Shown: positions 35,538 through 43,738 of the stretch, piece by piece
Position numbering within the stretch: position 1 is the stretch's first letter
Layout: every line of letters starts with the position of its first letter
Assembly: GCA_043772945.1 (NCBI GenBank)
Contig: JAYVFR010000004.1
Location: 1-45,316, forward strand
DNA from: JAYVFR01 sp043772945
GTDB taxonomy: Bacteria; Patescibacteriota; JACMRA01
DNA length: 45,316 nucleotides
Direction of reading: 5' to 3'
Translations under genes and position numbers: made by a program
Notes under the pieces: model-generated
The model's database searches: none
Told to the model about the DNA's origin: nothing
The model's input: only the letters and a program-made list of their open reading frames with translations

Positions 35538-35867
35538 GTGTCTAAATCTCGTTGGGAAGGTTGGAAAGATGTTCCATCAACTGGTGGATCAATCAACGTG
35601 AGTAAGGATGGTAAGGAATCGTTTTACTCACCTAAGCTTAGTTCTGATAAAGACGGTTGCAATGACAATCATATGCATTTTTGGAGTGATGGAAATTACT
35701 CTCAAAAAACAGATGGGCGCAATGCTGGAGGAATCAACGAAGACGTTAGTACAGCTGTTACTGCATTTTTGGGATCTACTCAATCTAGCGATTCTGAAAG
35801 CTCAAGCAACGACAGTAGCCCAAGCGACAGTGATTCATTCAATCTGTTTGACCCTTCTACTTGGTAG
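35538..35867 (+). CDS. Small Ser/Asp-rich protein, unknown function
   Basis: 109 residues starting at GTG. No membrane segment. The first 75 residues are Trp/Gly/Asp-rich (RWEGWKDVPSTGGSINVSKDGK) and look like a small beta fold; the last 35 are Ser/Asp/Asn-rich (SSSNDSSPSDSDS) and disordered. A weak AGG lies 8 bases before the GTG. It is followed by a strong terminator. I do not recognise a family. Confidence 0.55.
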   Translation: MSKSRWEGWKDVPSTGGSINVSKDGKESFYSPKLSSDKDGCNDNHMHFWSDGNYSQKTDGRNAGGINEDVSTAVTAFLGSTQSSDSESSSNDSSPSDSDSFNLFDPSTW

Positions 35868-35915
35868 TCTAACTTAAGAACTCTAGGGTTCTTGTTAAAG
35901 GCTTGATTAGTTCTC

Positions 35916-35957
35916 ACCCCTTAGTCTGCATATTACTTGTAGATTGAGGGTTTTTTT
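35916..35957 (+). terminator. Terminator after the Ser/Asp-rich gene
   Basis: ACCC and TTAGTCTGC pair with GTAGATTGA and GGGT through a 13-pair stem with one bulged C, loop ATATTACTT, then seven T. Confidence 0.85.
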
Positions 35958-35978
35958 AGCTGTTTACAAAATTAGCAA

Positions 35979-36007
35979 TTGACAAAATAGATTGCTAGTT
36001 TTATGCT
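35979..36007 (+). promoter_or_regulatory. Promoter of the Hsp20 gene
   Basis: TTGACA (35979-35984), 17-bp spacer, TATGCT (36002-36007). The predicted leader is about 80 nt, longer than usual here, and contains three AACATTTTT repeats at 36057, 36066 and 36081. No CIRCE-type inverted repeat is visible. Confidence 0.7.
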
Positions 36008-36094
36008 TTTAATGTAAGTCATTAAGGTTTATTTAAAAGGTTTAGTGGCTTATAAAACATTTTTTAACATTTTTCTTTTTAACATTTTTTATAT

Positions 36095-36538
36095 ATGTCT
36101 AGTAATTTAATATCTTTAGTAAATGATTTTATGATGGAGGACTCTTTTGCGTCTTTCATGAGGCCCGTTGTATCTCGCCCGACTGTTATGGCACCTGCAA
36201 TGAATTTACAAGAATATGATGACAAATATGTTCTTAAGCTTAAAGCTCCAGATTTAGACGCAGAGCATTTTAGTGTTGAGATTAATGATAAGGTTTTAAC
36301 TATTTCTTATCAATCAAGTGATGAGGTAGTTAATGAAAGTAATGAGGCTGGTAAAGGTGAGTATTTAAAATATGAGTGGTCAACATATCAAAAATTTAGT
36401 CGCTCTGTAATTCTCTCTAAATCTGTTGATAAAGAATCAATTGAAGCAGAGTATGAAAAAGGGGTTCTAATAGTAGACGTCAAAAAAACTTTTGAAGCTC
36501 AACCCAAAAAAATCTCAGTCAAAGTTAAAAGTAAGTAA
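36095..36538 (+). CDS. Small heat-shock protein (Hsp20/alpha-crystallin)
   Basis: 147 residues, an ATP-independent chaperone that holds unfolding proteins. The alpha-crystallin domain runs from about residue 35 to 135: YDDKYVLKLKAPDLDAEHFSVEINDKVLTISY and the conserved VDKESIEAEYEKGVLIVDVKK (the A-x-x-x-n-G-v-L region). The N-terminal arm (about 30 residues) is short and a brief C-terminal tail follows. It is alone, with its own promoter, an unusual leader and a terminator. Confidence 0.92.
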   Translation: MSSNLISLVNDFMMEDSFASFMRPVVSRPTVMAPAMNLQEYDDKYVLKLKAPDLDAEHFSVEINDKVLTISYQSSDEVVNESNEAGKGEYLKYEWSTYQKFSRSVILSKSVDKESIEAEYEKGVLIVDVKKTFEAQPKKISVKVKSK

Positions 36539-36566
36539 ACAAGTAATTTGAGATGATAAACAATTA

Positions 36567-36599
36567 GTAGCTAGTTTAATCACTGGTTACTTTTTTTTT
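36567..36599 (+). terminator. Terminator of the Hsp20 gene
   Basis: Nine-pair hairpin GTAGCTAGT/ACTGGTTAC (two wobble pairs) with loop TTAATC, followed by nine T. Confidence 0.85.
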
Positions 36600-36679
36600 G
36601 CTAACTTGCAAAAATCTAAAAACTGTAATTATTTCTCTATTAGTTACGGTAAACTTTGTCTTTTTTTAAAGAGGTTTTG

Positions 36680-37066
36680 ATGCCTGAGTATTTTATGCCT
36701 CAAAAACCAGTTGGCACTACACGTGTAGAAGTAAAACTTACAAAAAGTCTATTGCAACAGTTGAAGCCTAATAGTCAAACTAATATATTGTTGCAAGTTT
36801 GGCAGTTACAAGATTTCGCGTCTCAGTGTATTTCCGCTGGAACTTGGGATACGCTTCTAAGTCATAATAATTTAGTAAGCGAATTGTTAAGGCTGGAACT
36901 AATAGCTAAAGTTAATGACAATCCTCTAATTAAAAAAGGAACAGGTAGAAGTATTATTTATACTAATCACAAATTGACTGATAAGGGAATTCAGCTTCTA
37001 GCTAATTATTTGCAAGCTAATCCAAGGGCTGTTAAATTCTATAAACTAGGACTAAAAACTCTTTAG
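36680..37066 (+). CDS. Hypothetical protein, possible winged-helix fold
   Basis: 128 residues from ATG 36680. The longer frame starts at TTG 36656, but ATG 36680 has AAAGAGG five bases upstream, a rare good Shine-Dalgarno here. Mostly helical; a middle part (SHNNLVSELLRLELIAKVND, then YTNHKLTDKGIQLLANYL) resembles a MarR/winged-helix arrangement, where the segment ending in TDKG often follows the wing. A DNA-binding role is possible but unproven. It is bounded by its own terminator, so it is a single-gene unit. Confidence 0.55.
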   Translation: MPEYFMPQKPVGTTRVEVKLTKSLLQQLKPNSQTNILLQVWQLQDFASQCISAGTWDTLLSHNNLVSELLRLELIAKVNDNPLIKKGTGRSIIYTNHKLTDKGIQLLANYLQANPRAVKFYKLGLKTL

Positions 37067-37090
37067 TTTTTGACATTGCTTGTACTACTT

Positions 37091-37123
37091 TCGCTCAGCT
37101 TTATCAGTTGGGTGATTTTTTTT
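37091..37123 (+). terminator. Terminator after the 36680-37066 gene
   Basis: Ten-pair hairpin TCGCTCAGCT/AGTTGGGTGA with several wobble pairs and loop TTATC, then eight T. The -35 box of tRNA-Arg begins two bases after the T run. Confidence 0.85.
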
Positions 37124-37125
37124 GT

Positions 37126-37131
37126 TTGACA
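37126..37131 (+). promoter_or_regulatory. -35 box of tRNA-Arg
   Basis: TTGACA beginning 38 nt before the mature tRNA 5' end. A TATAAT at 37154-37159 is 22 bp away, too far for a standard spacer and only 4 bases from the tRNA; AGTTTA at 18 bp is the alternative -10. Confidence 0.5.
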
Positions 37132-37163
37132 AAGTGATTAGTTTAAGCGAGTTTATAATAACT

Positions 37164-37239
37164 GCATTCGTAGCTCAGTGGATAGAGCATTTGTCTTCGG
37201 AACAAAGGGTCGGGGGTTCGATCCCCTCCGAGTGCACCA
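37164..37239 (+). tRNA. tRNA-Arg (anticodon TCG)
   Basis: Cloverleaf with acceptor GCATTCG/CGAGTGC (one G-T pair), D arm GCTC-AGTGGATA-GAGC, anticodon stem TTTGT/ACAAA around CTTCGGA (anticodon TCG), T arm GGGGG-TTCGATC-CCCTC and encoded CCA. Reads CGA and probably other CGN codons. It lies immediately outside the restriction-modification island. Confidence 0.97.
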
Positions 37240-37280
37240 GCTAAAGCCAGCGACAATATTTTATTTCATAAAATTACACC

Positions 37281-37315
37281 AAAACAAAAACTAAAATTAC
37301 TTAATTTAACACTTA
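37281..37315 (+). repeat. 35-bp direct repeat, left copy (hsdS side)
   Basis: Perfectly identical to 43680-43714. It lies 16 bp beyond the HsdM-HsdS stop. A 13-bp sub-repeat TTATTTCATAAAA flanks it (37261-37273 and 37313-37325). Confidence 0.95.
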
Positions 37316-37330
37316 TTTCATAAAACTATT

Positions 37331-39793
37331 TTAACCCTCCACATCCGCCCAAACCTTGGCAATGACGGATTTGATTTTGGCTTCGTAGATTGCAATGAGT
37401 TGCTTGGCACTATCCACAAGTTGGCGTTCGTGTTCTATCAGCCCTACAATCTCGTTTTGGATTGGTAATGGTGGAAGTGGGATTTGGATAGCTAAGTATT
37501 CTTTTTGGTAAATAGCAGCAACGCTAGTTGTTCCAGAAATAATTTTGCCAGTCTCTTTTTTGCCAAAATCAGAGTTCATAATATAACCAACAAAAAATGG
37601 GTTTATTGATTTATTAAATCTTATTCGCAGTAAATTATTATTGTATAAATATTGACTGTCTGAATTAAAAACTGCACATTTCCCAACTAAGTTTGGTGCA
37701 TTTCTAGTATTATAAATAAAATCTCCAATTTGCAAAAAATCATCTTTGTTTGGTGAGTATTCTACAAAAACTGATTTTGAATAGTCAAAAAAACCATCAT
37801 TGATTGAATCCATTTTAAGATATTTATAGTTTCCTTTTCCTTGTTCACCTTTAGAAATTACAGCACCCAGCTTTGTATTTTCGCACACATCCCCTAGTTT
37901 CACCATCCCCCAGCCAGGATCAATGTCTATTTTGGGTTTCCAGTTTTGGGTGATTTGTTTGGCTCCATCGATGATTTTTTGGTAGCCCGAGATTTCCTCC
38001 ACGATTTTTTGTTGTATTTCTAGCGGTGGAAGTGGGATTTTGAGTTTCTTTATAATTTGTTGAGAAATATTTGGTTGAGCCCCACCACCAGCCTGCAGAA
38101 TTAAATTATCTTTTTAAGACAAAACGGCTTGATACAAAAATTCTGGGATAAATTTATTATTCGGTAAAATTCCACAAATTGCTTGATTTACAGAACTTTC
38201 AAATTTTAATAAGCCAACTTGTCCAGCTGTAGCACCATACATTGCAACTAAAACACTATCAACAGGTAATACTTTTGCTGAAGAATTTTTTAAACCAATT
38301 TCAGAAATAAATAACTCAGATTTATAAACCAAGCCTTGAGCAACTTCACCACTTCTCAACCATGGAATAGTACCATTTTTATAATATTCTTCTTTTTGTT
38401 TTAATGGAGTTCCACCAGAAGTTGTATCACAAACCGCCCCTAACTCAACCATTGGATATTTAGAATTAGTATAATCCGTGGTGGCTTTGTACCGATCTCC
38501 AGATAGGTTGTAGTCGCCTGATTCTCGGAGTTTGGTTTTGGATACGATTTGCACATTATCTAGTAGGTTCTCATTCGCAATTCCTTTCTCAAAGTTCTCA
38601 ATTATTTTTAAGGCTGCTGGTAAATCGTTCTTGGTGTTTTCTCTCCTTTGGGCAGATAGATCAAACCCGTCATTAGCAATTTTGATAAACAGCACGCTGT
38701 CGCTGGCTTTAGCTCGTTTGCGATCAAGTATTAGAATAGAAGTTTTGACACCGCTGTATGACTGGAATACACCGCTTGGGAGGGAGATCACAGCTAGAAG
38801 ATAATTGTTATCCACCAGTTTTTTGCGGAGAGCTTTGTAAGCTGTAGCGGACTGAAAGATAATTCCCTCGGGCACTACGATACCAGCTCGACCCTCTAGC
38901 TTGATATGCTCAGAAATATAGTCAGTAAATAGCACCTCGGCTTTATTGGCTTTGACGAATTTGTCGTGGGGTTTGATACCGCCTTTGGGAGTCATAAACG
39001 GCGGATTGGCTAGAATCACATCGTATTTAGTTCCCCACAAGGCTGGGTTGGTGAGGGTGTCGTCTTCGGTAATCTTGGGAGTTTTGAACCCGTGAAGGTA
39101 CAAGTTGACTCTGGCGATTTTGGCCATGCCTGGGTCGATGTCTACACCTGTGAGGTTATTAGACAGGATTTGTTTTTGTTGCTGCGTAAGCTTGTTATTA
39201 CTAGAAATATAATTGTAGGCTTCCACCAAAAATCCCGCTGTCCCGCAGGCTGGGTCAATGATAGTTTCGTGAGGTTGTGGCTGGAGAATATCCACAATGA
39301 ACTTGATGATGTGGCGTGGAGTACGGAATTGACCTGCGTCACCTTGGGAACCCATTACAGATAGCAGATACTCAAAGGCGTTACCTAGTTCTTCGCTGTG
39401 ATTGTAGTCAAACTCGTTGATTTTATCCAAAAACATGGCAATAGTCCCAGCGTCTCGAAATGGTAAATATGCTTCTTTGAAGATACTCTTGAACAGATCT
39501 GGAAGATGAGTAGACACTGATAGCTTCTGGAGTCCTTCGATGTAGAGATTGGCACGGTCTTGGTTAGTCAGCTTTTTGTCAAAGAGTTTTTGCCAGGCAT
39601 AGTCCTCGACTTCTCCAACGAAAAAACTAGGTTGTCCTCCAGGCATGGACTAGGCGGTGCGGTCTTGGTCATCCATAAATTTGTAGATGAGGGCGTTGGT
39701 GATCTGGTCGATTTGACCCTTTGGATCTGGGATTTTGCCAACTAGAATATCGCGAGCGGAGTTGATCTTGGATTTGGTTTGGGCTGTGAGCAT
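37331..39793 (-). pseudogene. hsdM: Type I restriction-modification HsdM-HsdS fusion with two in-frame stops
   Basis: One frame of 821 codons from ATG 39793. The N-terminal methylase opens with LTAQTKSKINSARDILVG, then TAG at codon 48 (39652-39650), then SMPGGQPSFF and a good N6-adenine methylase: SAM motif DPACGTAGFL and catalytic NPPF. It runs directly into HsdS (KYPMVELGAVCD), whose first target-recognition domain is cut by TAA at 38116-38114, where the next codons KDNLILQAGGGAQPN continue the family pattern. The second domain and repeat helix then run to 37331. Both stops fit C-to-T changes in Gln codons. Re-initiation could occur at ATG 39646 and GTG 38002. Conserved parts are richer in GC than the rest of the window. 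Confidence 0.88.
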
Positions 39794-39812
39794 AGGAGTT
39801 TTTTGAAATTGA

Positions 39813-40928
39813 TCAATTAAATATTTCTATGTATTTTTTGTAAATGTAGGATTTCCCATACGTTTGATCATTATTTTTTAATTCTAACATTCCCATCTGT
39901 ACAAATCTATCTATTACATTTTGGGCTCCTTGTCTTGTAAATCCTGTCCATCCTTGTATCGTAGAAACTTTGACAATTGGTAAAGAATACAAAAATGGTA
40001 GAACTTTTATCGCACTTTCAGCAGCTGTTTTGTTCAAAGTTTGAATTTTCAATAGATCATCAAATCGTAACTGGGTAATTTTTTGAACAGTTTTAATTGC
40101 TTCAGTAGCAACTACAATAACTCCATCCAAATAAAAATCAAGCCATTTTTCGACATTTCCATTATGATATTGATTCAATCTTTCATAATAAACTTGCTTA
40201 TGTTTTTTAAAGTAACTAGACAAATATAATGTTGGTCTCTCAAGCAAATTACAATGAAGCAAGTAAAGTGTAATCAAAAGCCTGCCTGTTCTACCATTTC
40301 CATCAAGGAAAGGATGTAAGGTTTCAAATTGAGCGTGCAATAATCCAGATTTTACGACTGGATTGATATCATTAGTATTATGGATAAATTTTTCTAGCTG
40401 GCTAAGCGCTACAATCAAATCATTTGGAGCGGGTGGAATAAAATCTGCATTGTTTAGACTTGTGCCACCGATCCAGTTTTGACTTTTTCTAAACTCTCCA
40501 GGATCGCAGTAATGACTCGATCTACCGCCCTCCATTAAAAGCTCGTGAAGTTCTTTTATAAATCTAAGTGAAAATGGAAAATCTTTTAATCTATTTATCC
40601 CAAAATTTAGTGCCTTAATATACTGCAAAATATCGTTAGCGTCAGTTTGCCCTGAATGCGTTTGTGATTCATATTCTATAGCATCAACAAAAGTTGCTCT
40701 TGTTCCTTCAATTTGATTTGAATAAGTTGCATCATTCCTGATATACATACTAATAAAAAAATCCATGTCAGGCAGCAATAATGTAGAACCATCTAATTTG
40801 CCTATTAATCGAGTTGCCTCATTACTCTTTTGATTTATATTTTCACTAATTATTAAACTTATTGGAGGAAAACTTTCAGGTAAAAAAGAATTATATTCAG
40901 AGTCTTGTTTTGTATATTTACCAATCAT
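39813..40928 (-). CDS. Fic-domain protein (AMPylase), class II, with C-terminal winged helix
   Basis: 371 residues. The catalytic motif HPFLDGNGRTGR starts at His205. An N-terminal inhibitory helix carries S-x-x-x-E-G (Ser70, Glu74, Gly75), the class II autoinhibition pattern. The C-terminal region (about 300-365, SLPIVKVSTIQGWTGFTRQGAQNVIDRFVQMGMLEL) resembles a winged helix. Fic enzymes usually transfer AMP to target proteins. The gene lies 19 bp upstream of the HsdM-HsdS frame and 105 bp downstream of hsdR, with AT-rich composition unlike both neighbours, so it looks inserted. It has its own promoter with repeats. Catalytic residues are intact, unlike hsdM-hsdS. Confidence 0.92.
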   Translation of the reverse strand: MIGKYTKQDSEYNSFLPESFPPISLIISENINQKSNEATRLIGKLDGSTLLLPDMDFFISMYIRNDATYSNQIEGTRATFVDAIEYESQTHSGQTDANDILQYIKALNFGINRLKDFPFSLRFIKELHELLMEGGRSSHYCDPGEFRKSQNWIGGTSLNNADFIPPAPNDLIVALSQLEKFIHNTNDINPVVKSGLLHAQFETLHPFLDGNGRTGRLLITLYLLHCNLLERPTLYLSSYFKKHKQVYYERLNQYHNGNVEKWLDFYLDGVIVVATEAIKTVQKITQLRFDDLLKIQTLNKTAAESAIKVLPFLYSLPIVKVSTIQGWTGFTRQGAQNVIDRFVQMGMLELKNNDQTYGKSYIYKKYIEIFN

Positions 40929-40960
40929 AATCTTTCAAAGTGTTTACATTGTTGTTTTAG

Positions 40961-41012
40961 ATGTCAACGATATTGTTAAATCGTATATATTAATGTTAAA
41001 TATGTCAACGAT
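40961..41012 (-). promoter_or_regulatory. Fic promoter with paired direct repeats (possible operator)
   Basis: ATCGTTGACAT occurs twice on the minus strand (41012-41002 and 40971-40961), 41 bp apart, about four helical turns. ATTTAACA also occurs twice between them (41001-40994 and 40981-40974). The proximal repeat contains a TTGACA starting 39 nt before the fic ATG and so overlaps its -35 box. The Fic protein's own winged helix is a candidate binder. Confidence 0.6.
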
Positions 41013-41033
41013 TTTTATATACAAGTCTATTAA

Positions 41034-43499
41034 TTATTGCTCCCAACTGAACTCACTAATCTCCCGACTCAGATACTCGTTGGCATAAAGCGGTACATCC
41101 TGGAGTGAGCCGTTGAGAAGTTGTAATTCTGGACCACTAAAGTAGTTATCCATTCGTGCATATTCACCATTATTGGCATAACTTCTAAACTCCGTGTCTG
41201 AGATATAAGTCTCAAAATATTGCTTTAGAATTTGCACTTTTTGGACTTCGTGTATTTGGATTGCAGGTTTTTGAATATCTACAAACTTCTGGTATTCTTC
41301 TTCAATTCGCTCGTCTCTGTCTTTAAATCGATTGGTGATACCAAGGGCGTTTTGGATCATCTCGATAAGGGGGATTTTGCGACCTGTCTTGTACTTTTTT
41401 TCGTAGCTTTGGCGGATTTTGTCGGCGTTCCAGTAGTCGTTGGGTTTGTTAAATACCTCTGATTTAATATAGTCCTCTACCGCAAATTCATCCTGCTCAG
41501 TGTTGATTTTTTGGATAGCTTCACTATTTTGGATCACGTATTCAAACTGCTGGTGTTTTTCGGGATATAGCTCACGGTCGATTTTCATGCCTTCTGTACC
41601 AATGTGGATAATGGTTTCGGTGGCAATAGAATCAGATTGACCCACGTCTATATTGTCACTGCTACTAGTATCAACTATTTTAGGATCTTCGTTAGGTGTT
41701 GAGCTAGATTGTTTGACGTTCAGTTTAAGCTTGGCGTTGTAGTCAAAATCCTTTTCAAAATACTCACAATTCCCAAAAAAATCTAGTAGCAAATATTTGT
41801 CTTTGGTAGCTGTTTGGCCAGTCTCGGCGTAATTAAAGTCATGTTTGCGAGTGCCACGTCCTTTCATTTGCACAAAATCCGAAGGTGAAAATATCGGTCT
41901 CATCAGTGCAATATTTAGCAAATCAGGGCAGTCGTAGCCTGTGGTCATCATCCCAACTGTGACACATATTCGAGCTTTGCCAGTGTCATAATCAGGAAAA
42001 GTATCCTCCGCAAACCGTGACCTACCCTGCAACTTGTTAGTCGAAAACTGTTTGGTAAATTCTTGGTTGTTCATCACGTCACTAGTAACTTGCATCGCAA
42101 AATCGCTTTCGTATTTGCCTAGATACTTGGTATTAGCTAGCTGATTGAGGATATTAGTAATCTTGGCGGCGTGGGCCCTACTGACACAAAACACCAAAGT
42201 CTTCCCAAACTCACTTGTAATTGGATCAGTGTAGCCTTGAGCTAGAATAGTCTCACAAAAAACTCGATTGGTATCTTCATTAAAAAAAGTCTTTTCAAAA
42301 TTTCGTGAACCAAAACTAATGTCTTCACTGTTGCCATCTTCGTTTTCTACTTGGACGTTGTAGCCTTGCTTGGATAGTAGCTCGGTTGTTATTTCGGTGC
42401 GAGCGTCAACTACAAATGGATTGAGCAAAAACTGGTCAGTTACTCCTTTTTTGAGATCGTATTTGTAGGTTGGATCAGTACCTTCGCAGCCAAAAGTCTT
42501 GTAGGTATCACGGATTTTGCGAACCTCTAGGTTATTGGTTTGGTCTTTGGTATCAACCCCTTTGATGAAGTTTTTGGGTGTTGCTGTTAGTCCTAGTTTG
42601 TAGCCAAGAAAATACTCAAACACCGCTCGGGAGTTGCCACCGATAGAGCGATGGGCCTCGTCTGATATTACTAGATCAAAATCAATTGGTTTGAATTCAT
42701 CTCTATATCTGTTGCTTGCAAGGAGGGATTGGATTGTACTAACCACAATGTGCTGTTTGTTCCAGTTGCCCTTTTTGTAGGTATCGATAAAATAATCATT
42801 CTTAAAAATCTTCTTAAAGGCTTTGACTGCCTGATCCTCTAGCTCAATTCTATCCACCAAAAACAAAATCCTGGTAGCGTTACCAGTCTTGAGGAATAAT
42901 TTACAAACTGCAGCTGCCGTTGTGGTTTTGCCTGTGCCTGTAGCCATTTCTAACAAGAATCTGTCTTTGCCATTTTGGGCCGCTTTTTGAATAGCCTCGA
43001 CTGCCTCGACTTGATAGTAACGCAGGGTTTTGACTTCGCCCAAATATTCGGGAACGATTTTTTCACCAATCAGGTCTTGGGTGTTGGGAGTGTAGCCTTG
43101 TCTGTGGATAAGCGATTCTTGGGTTGGGAATTCAGTGATTTGAACTGGGTCACCAGTTTTGGTATCCCAAAGATAGTGTGAAACCCCGTTGGAAAGAATA
43201 ATAAAACGGCAGTTTTGGCCTTTAGCGTAGTCTCGAGCTTGTTCCTTAGCAGATAGTGGATGGATTGATTCTTTTTTGGCTTCAAGAACACACAGTGGAA
43301 AATTCTTTTCATCAAGAAGTAGATAGTCAATAAAACCTTTGGACACATTTTCAAAGTCATTTCCAGCATTACCTATATCAACACCAGATTCTAGTGTTAC
43401 ATTAGCACGAATTTTATCATTGTTATCTAGTATCCAGCCAGATTGAGTAAGTAAATTGTTGATTTTAATACGAGCTTTAGCTTCTTTGTTTTGTGACAT
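41034..43499 (-). CDS. hsdR: Type I restriction enzyme subunit R
   Basis: 821 residues from ATG 43499, the motor and nuclease subunit. The N-terminal PD-(D/E)xK nuclease is GFIDYLL (Asp58) and CVLEAKK (Glu73, Lys75). Helicase motifs are ATGTGKTTTAAA, ISDEAHRSIGG, LTATP and RPIFSPSDFVQMKGRGTRKHD. No internal stop or frameshift is seen, so it looks intact. An upstream ATG at 43604 extends the frame by 35 residues, but family members begin with the EAKARIKIN segment seen just after ATG 43499. GC-richer than the host genes. It needs HsdM and HsdS to act; those are broken. Confidence 0.95.
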   Translation of the reverse strand: MSQNKEAKARIKINNLLTQSGWILDNNDKIRANVTLESGVDIGNAGNDFENVSKGFIDYLLLDEKNFPLCVLEAKKESIHPLSAKEQARDYAKGQNCRFIILSNGVSHYLWDTKTGDPVQITEFPTQESLIHRQGYTPNTQDLIGEKIVPEYLGEVKTLRYYQVEAVEAIQKAAQNGKDRFLLEMATGTGKTTTAAAVCKLFLKTGNATRILFLVDRIELEDQAVKAFKKIFKNDYFIDTYKKGNWNKQHIVVSTIQSLLASNRYRDEFKPIDFDLVISDEAHRSIGGNSRAVFEYFLGYKLGLTATPKNFIKGVDTKDQTNNLEVRKIRDTYKTFGCEGTDPTYKYDLKKGVTDQFLLNPFVVDARTEITTELLSKQGYNVQVENEDGNSEDISFGSRNFEKTFFNEDTNRVFCETILAQGYTDPITSEFGKTLVFCVSRAHAAKITNILNQLANTKYLGKYESDFAMQVTSDVMNNQEFTKQFSTNKLQGRSRFAEDTFPDYDTGKARICVTVGMMTTGYDCPDLLNIALMRPIFSPSDFVQMKGRGTRKHDFNYAETGQTATKDKYLLLDFFGNCEYFEKDFDYNAKLKLNVKQSSSTPNEDPKIVDTSSSDNIDVGQSDSIATETIIHIGTEGMKIDRELYPEKHQQFEYVIQNSEAIQKINTEQDEFAVEDYIKSEVFNKPNDYWNADKIRQSYEKKYKTGRKIPLIEMIQNALGITNRFKDRDERIEEEYQKFVDIQKPAIQIHEVQKVQILKQYFETYISDTEFRSYANNGEYARMDNYFSGPELQLLNGSLQDVPLYANEYLSREISEFSWEQ

Positions 43500-43679
43500 T
43501 TTGTAAGTTTTCAGTAGAAAGGAATAAGTTACAATTTTTGGCAAATTTATGTTAGTACAATTACGATGTATATTCCATTTTAATTTAATTAAATGAAAAC
43601 CCACGCTACACTCCTATAGACATGGATTTCTTATTGGGATTAAAAAAACTCACAAACTCAACTAACAAAAACTTGATAA

Positions 43680-43714
43680 AAAACAAAAACTAAAATTACT
43701 TAATTTAACACTTA
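43680..43714 (+). repeat. 35-bp direct repeat, right copy (glyQS side)
   Basis: Perfectly identical to 37281-37315. Here it lies 25 bp upstream of the glyQS ATG and contains the likely -35 region of that gene. The 180 bp between the hsdR start and this repeat holds no gene. Confidence 0.95.
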
Positions 43715-43728
43715 ATTTAAAATATAAA
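43700..43728 (+). promoter_or_regulatory. Probable glyQS promoter
   Basis: TTAATT (43700-43705), 17-bp spacer, TATAAA (43723-43728), ATG at 43739. The -35 lies 39 nt before the ATG and inside the 35-bp repeat; the -10 lies outside it. Confidence 0.5.
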
Positions 43729-43738
43729 ATCTAAGTCT

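Noticed and set aside
38532..39745. Plus-strand open frames inside hsdM
   Set aside because: They arise from the GC-richer codon use of hsdM on the other strand and resemble no family.
37164..43714. tRNA-Arg as an integration site for the restriction island
   Set aside because: No second copy of the tRNA 3' end is found at the far side and no integrase is present; the 35-bp repeat lies outside the tRNA.
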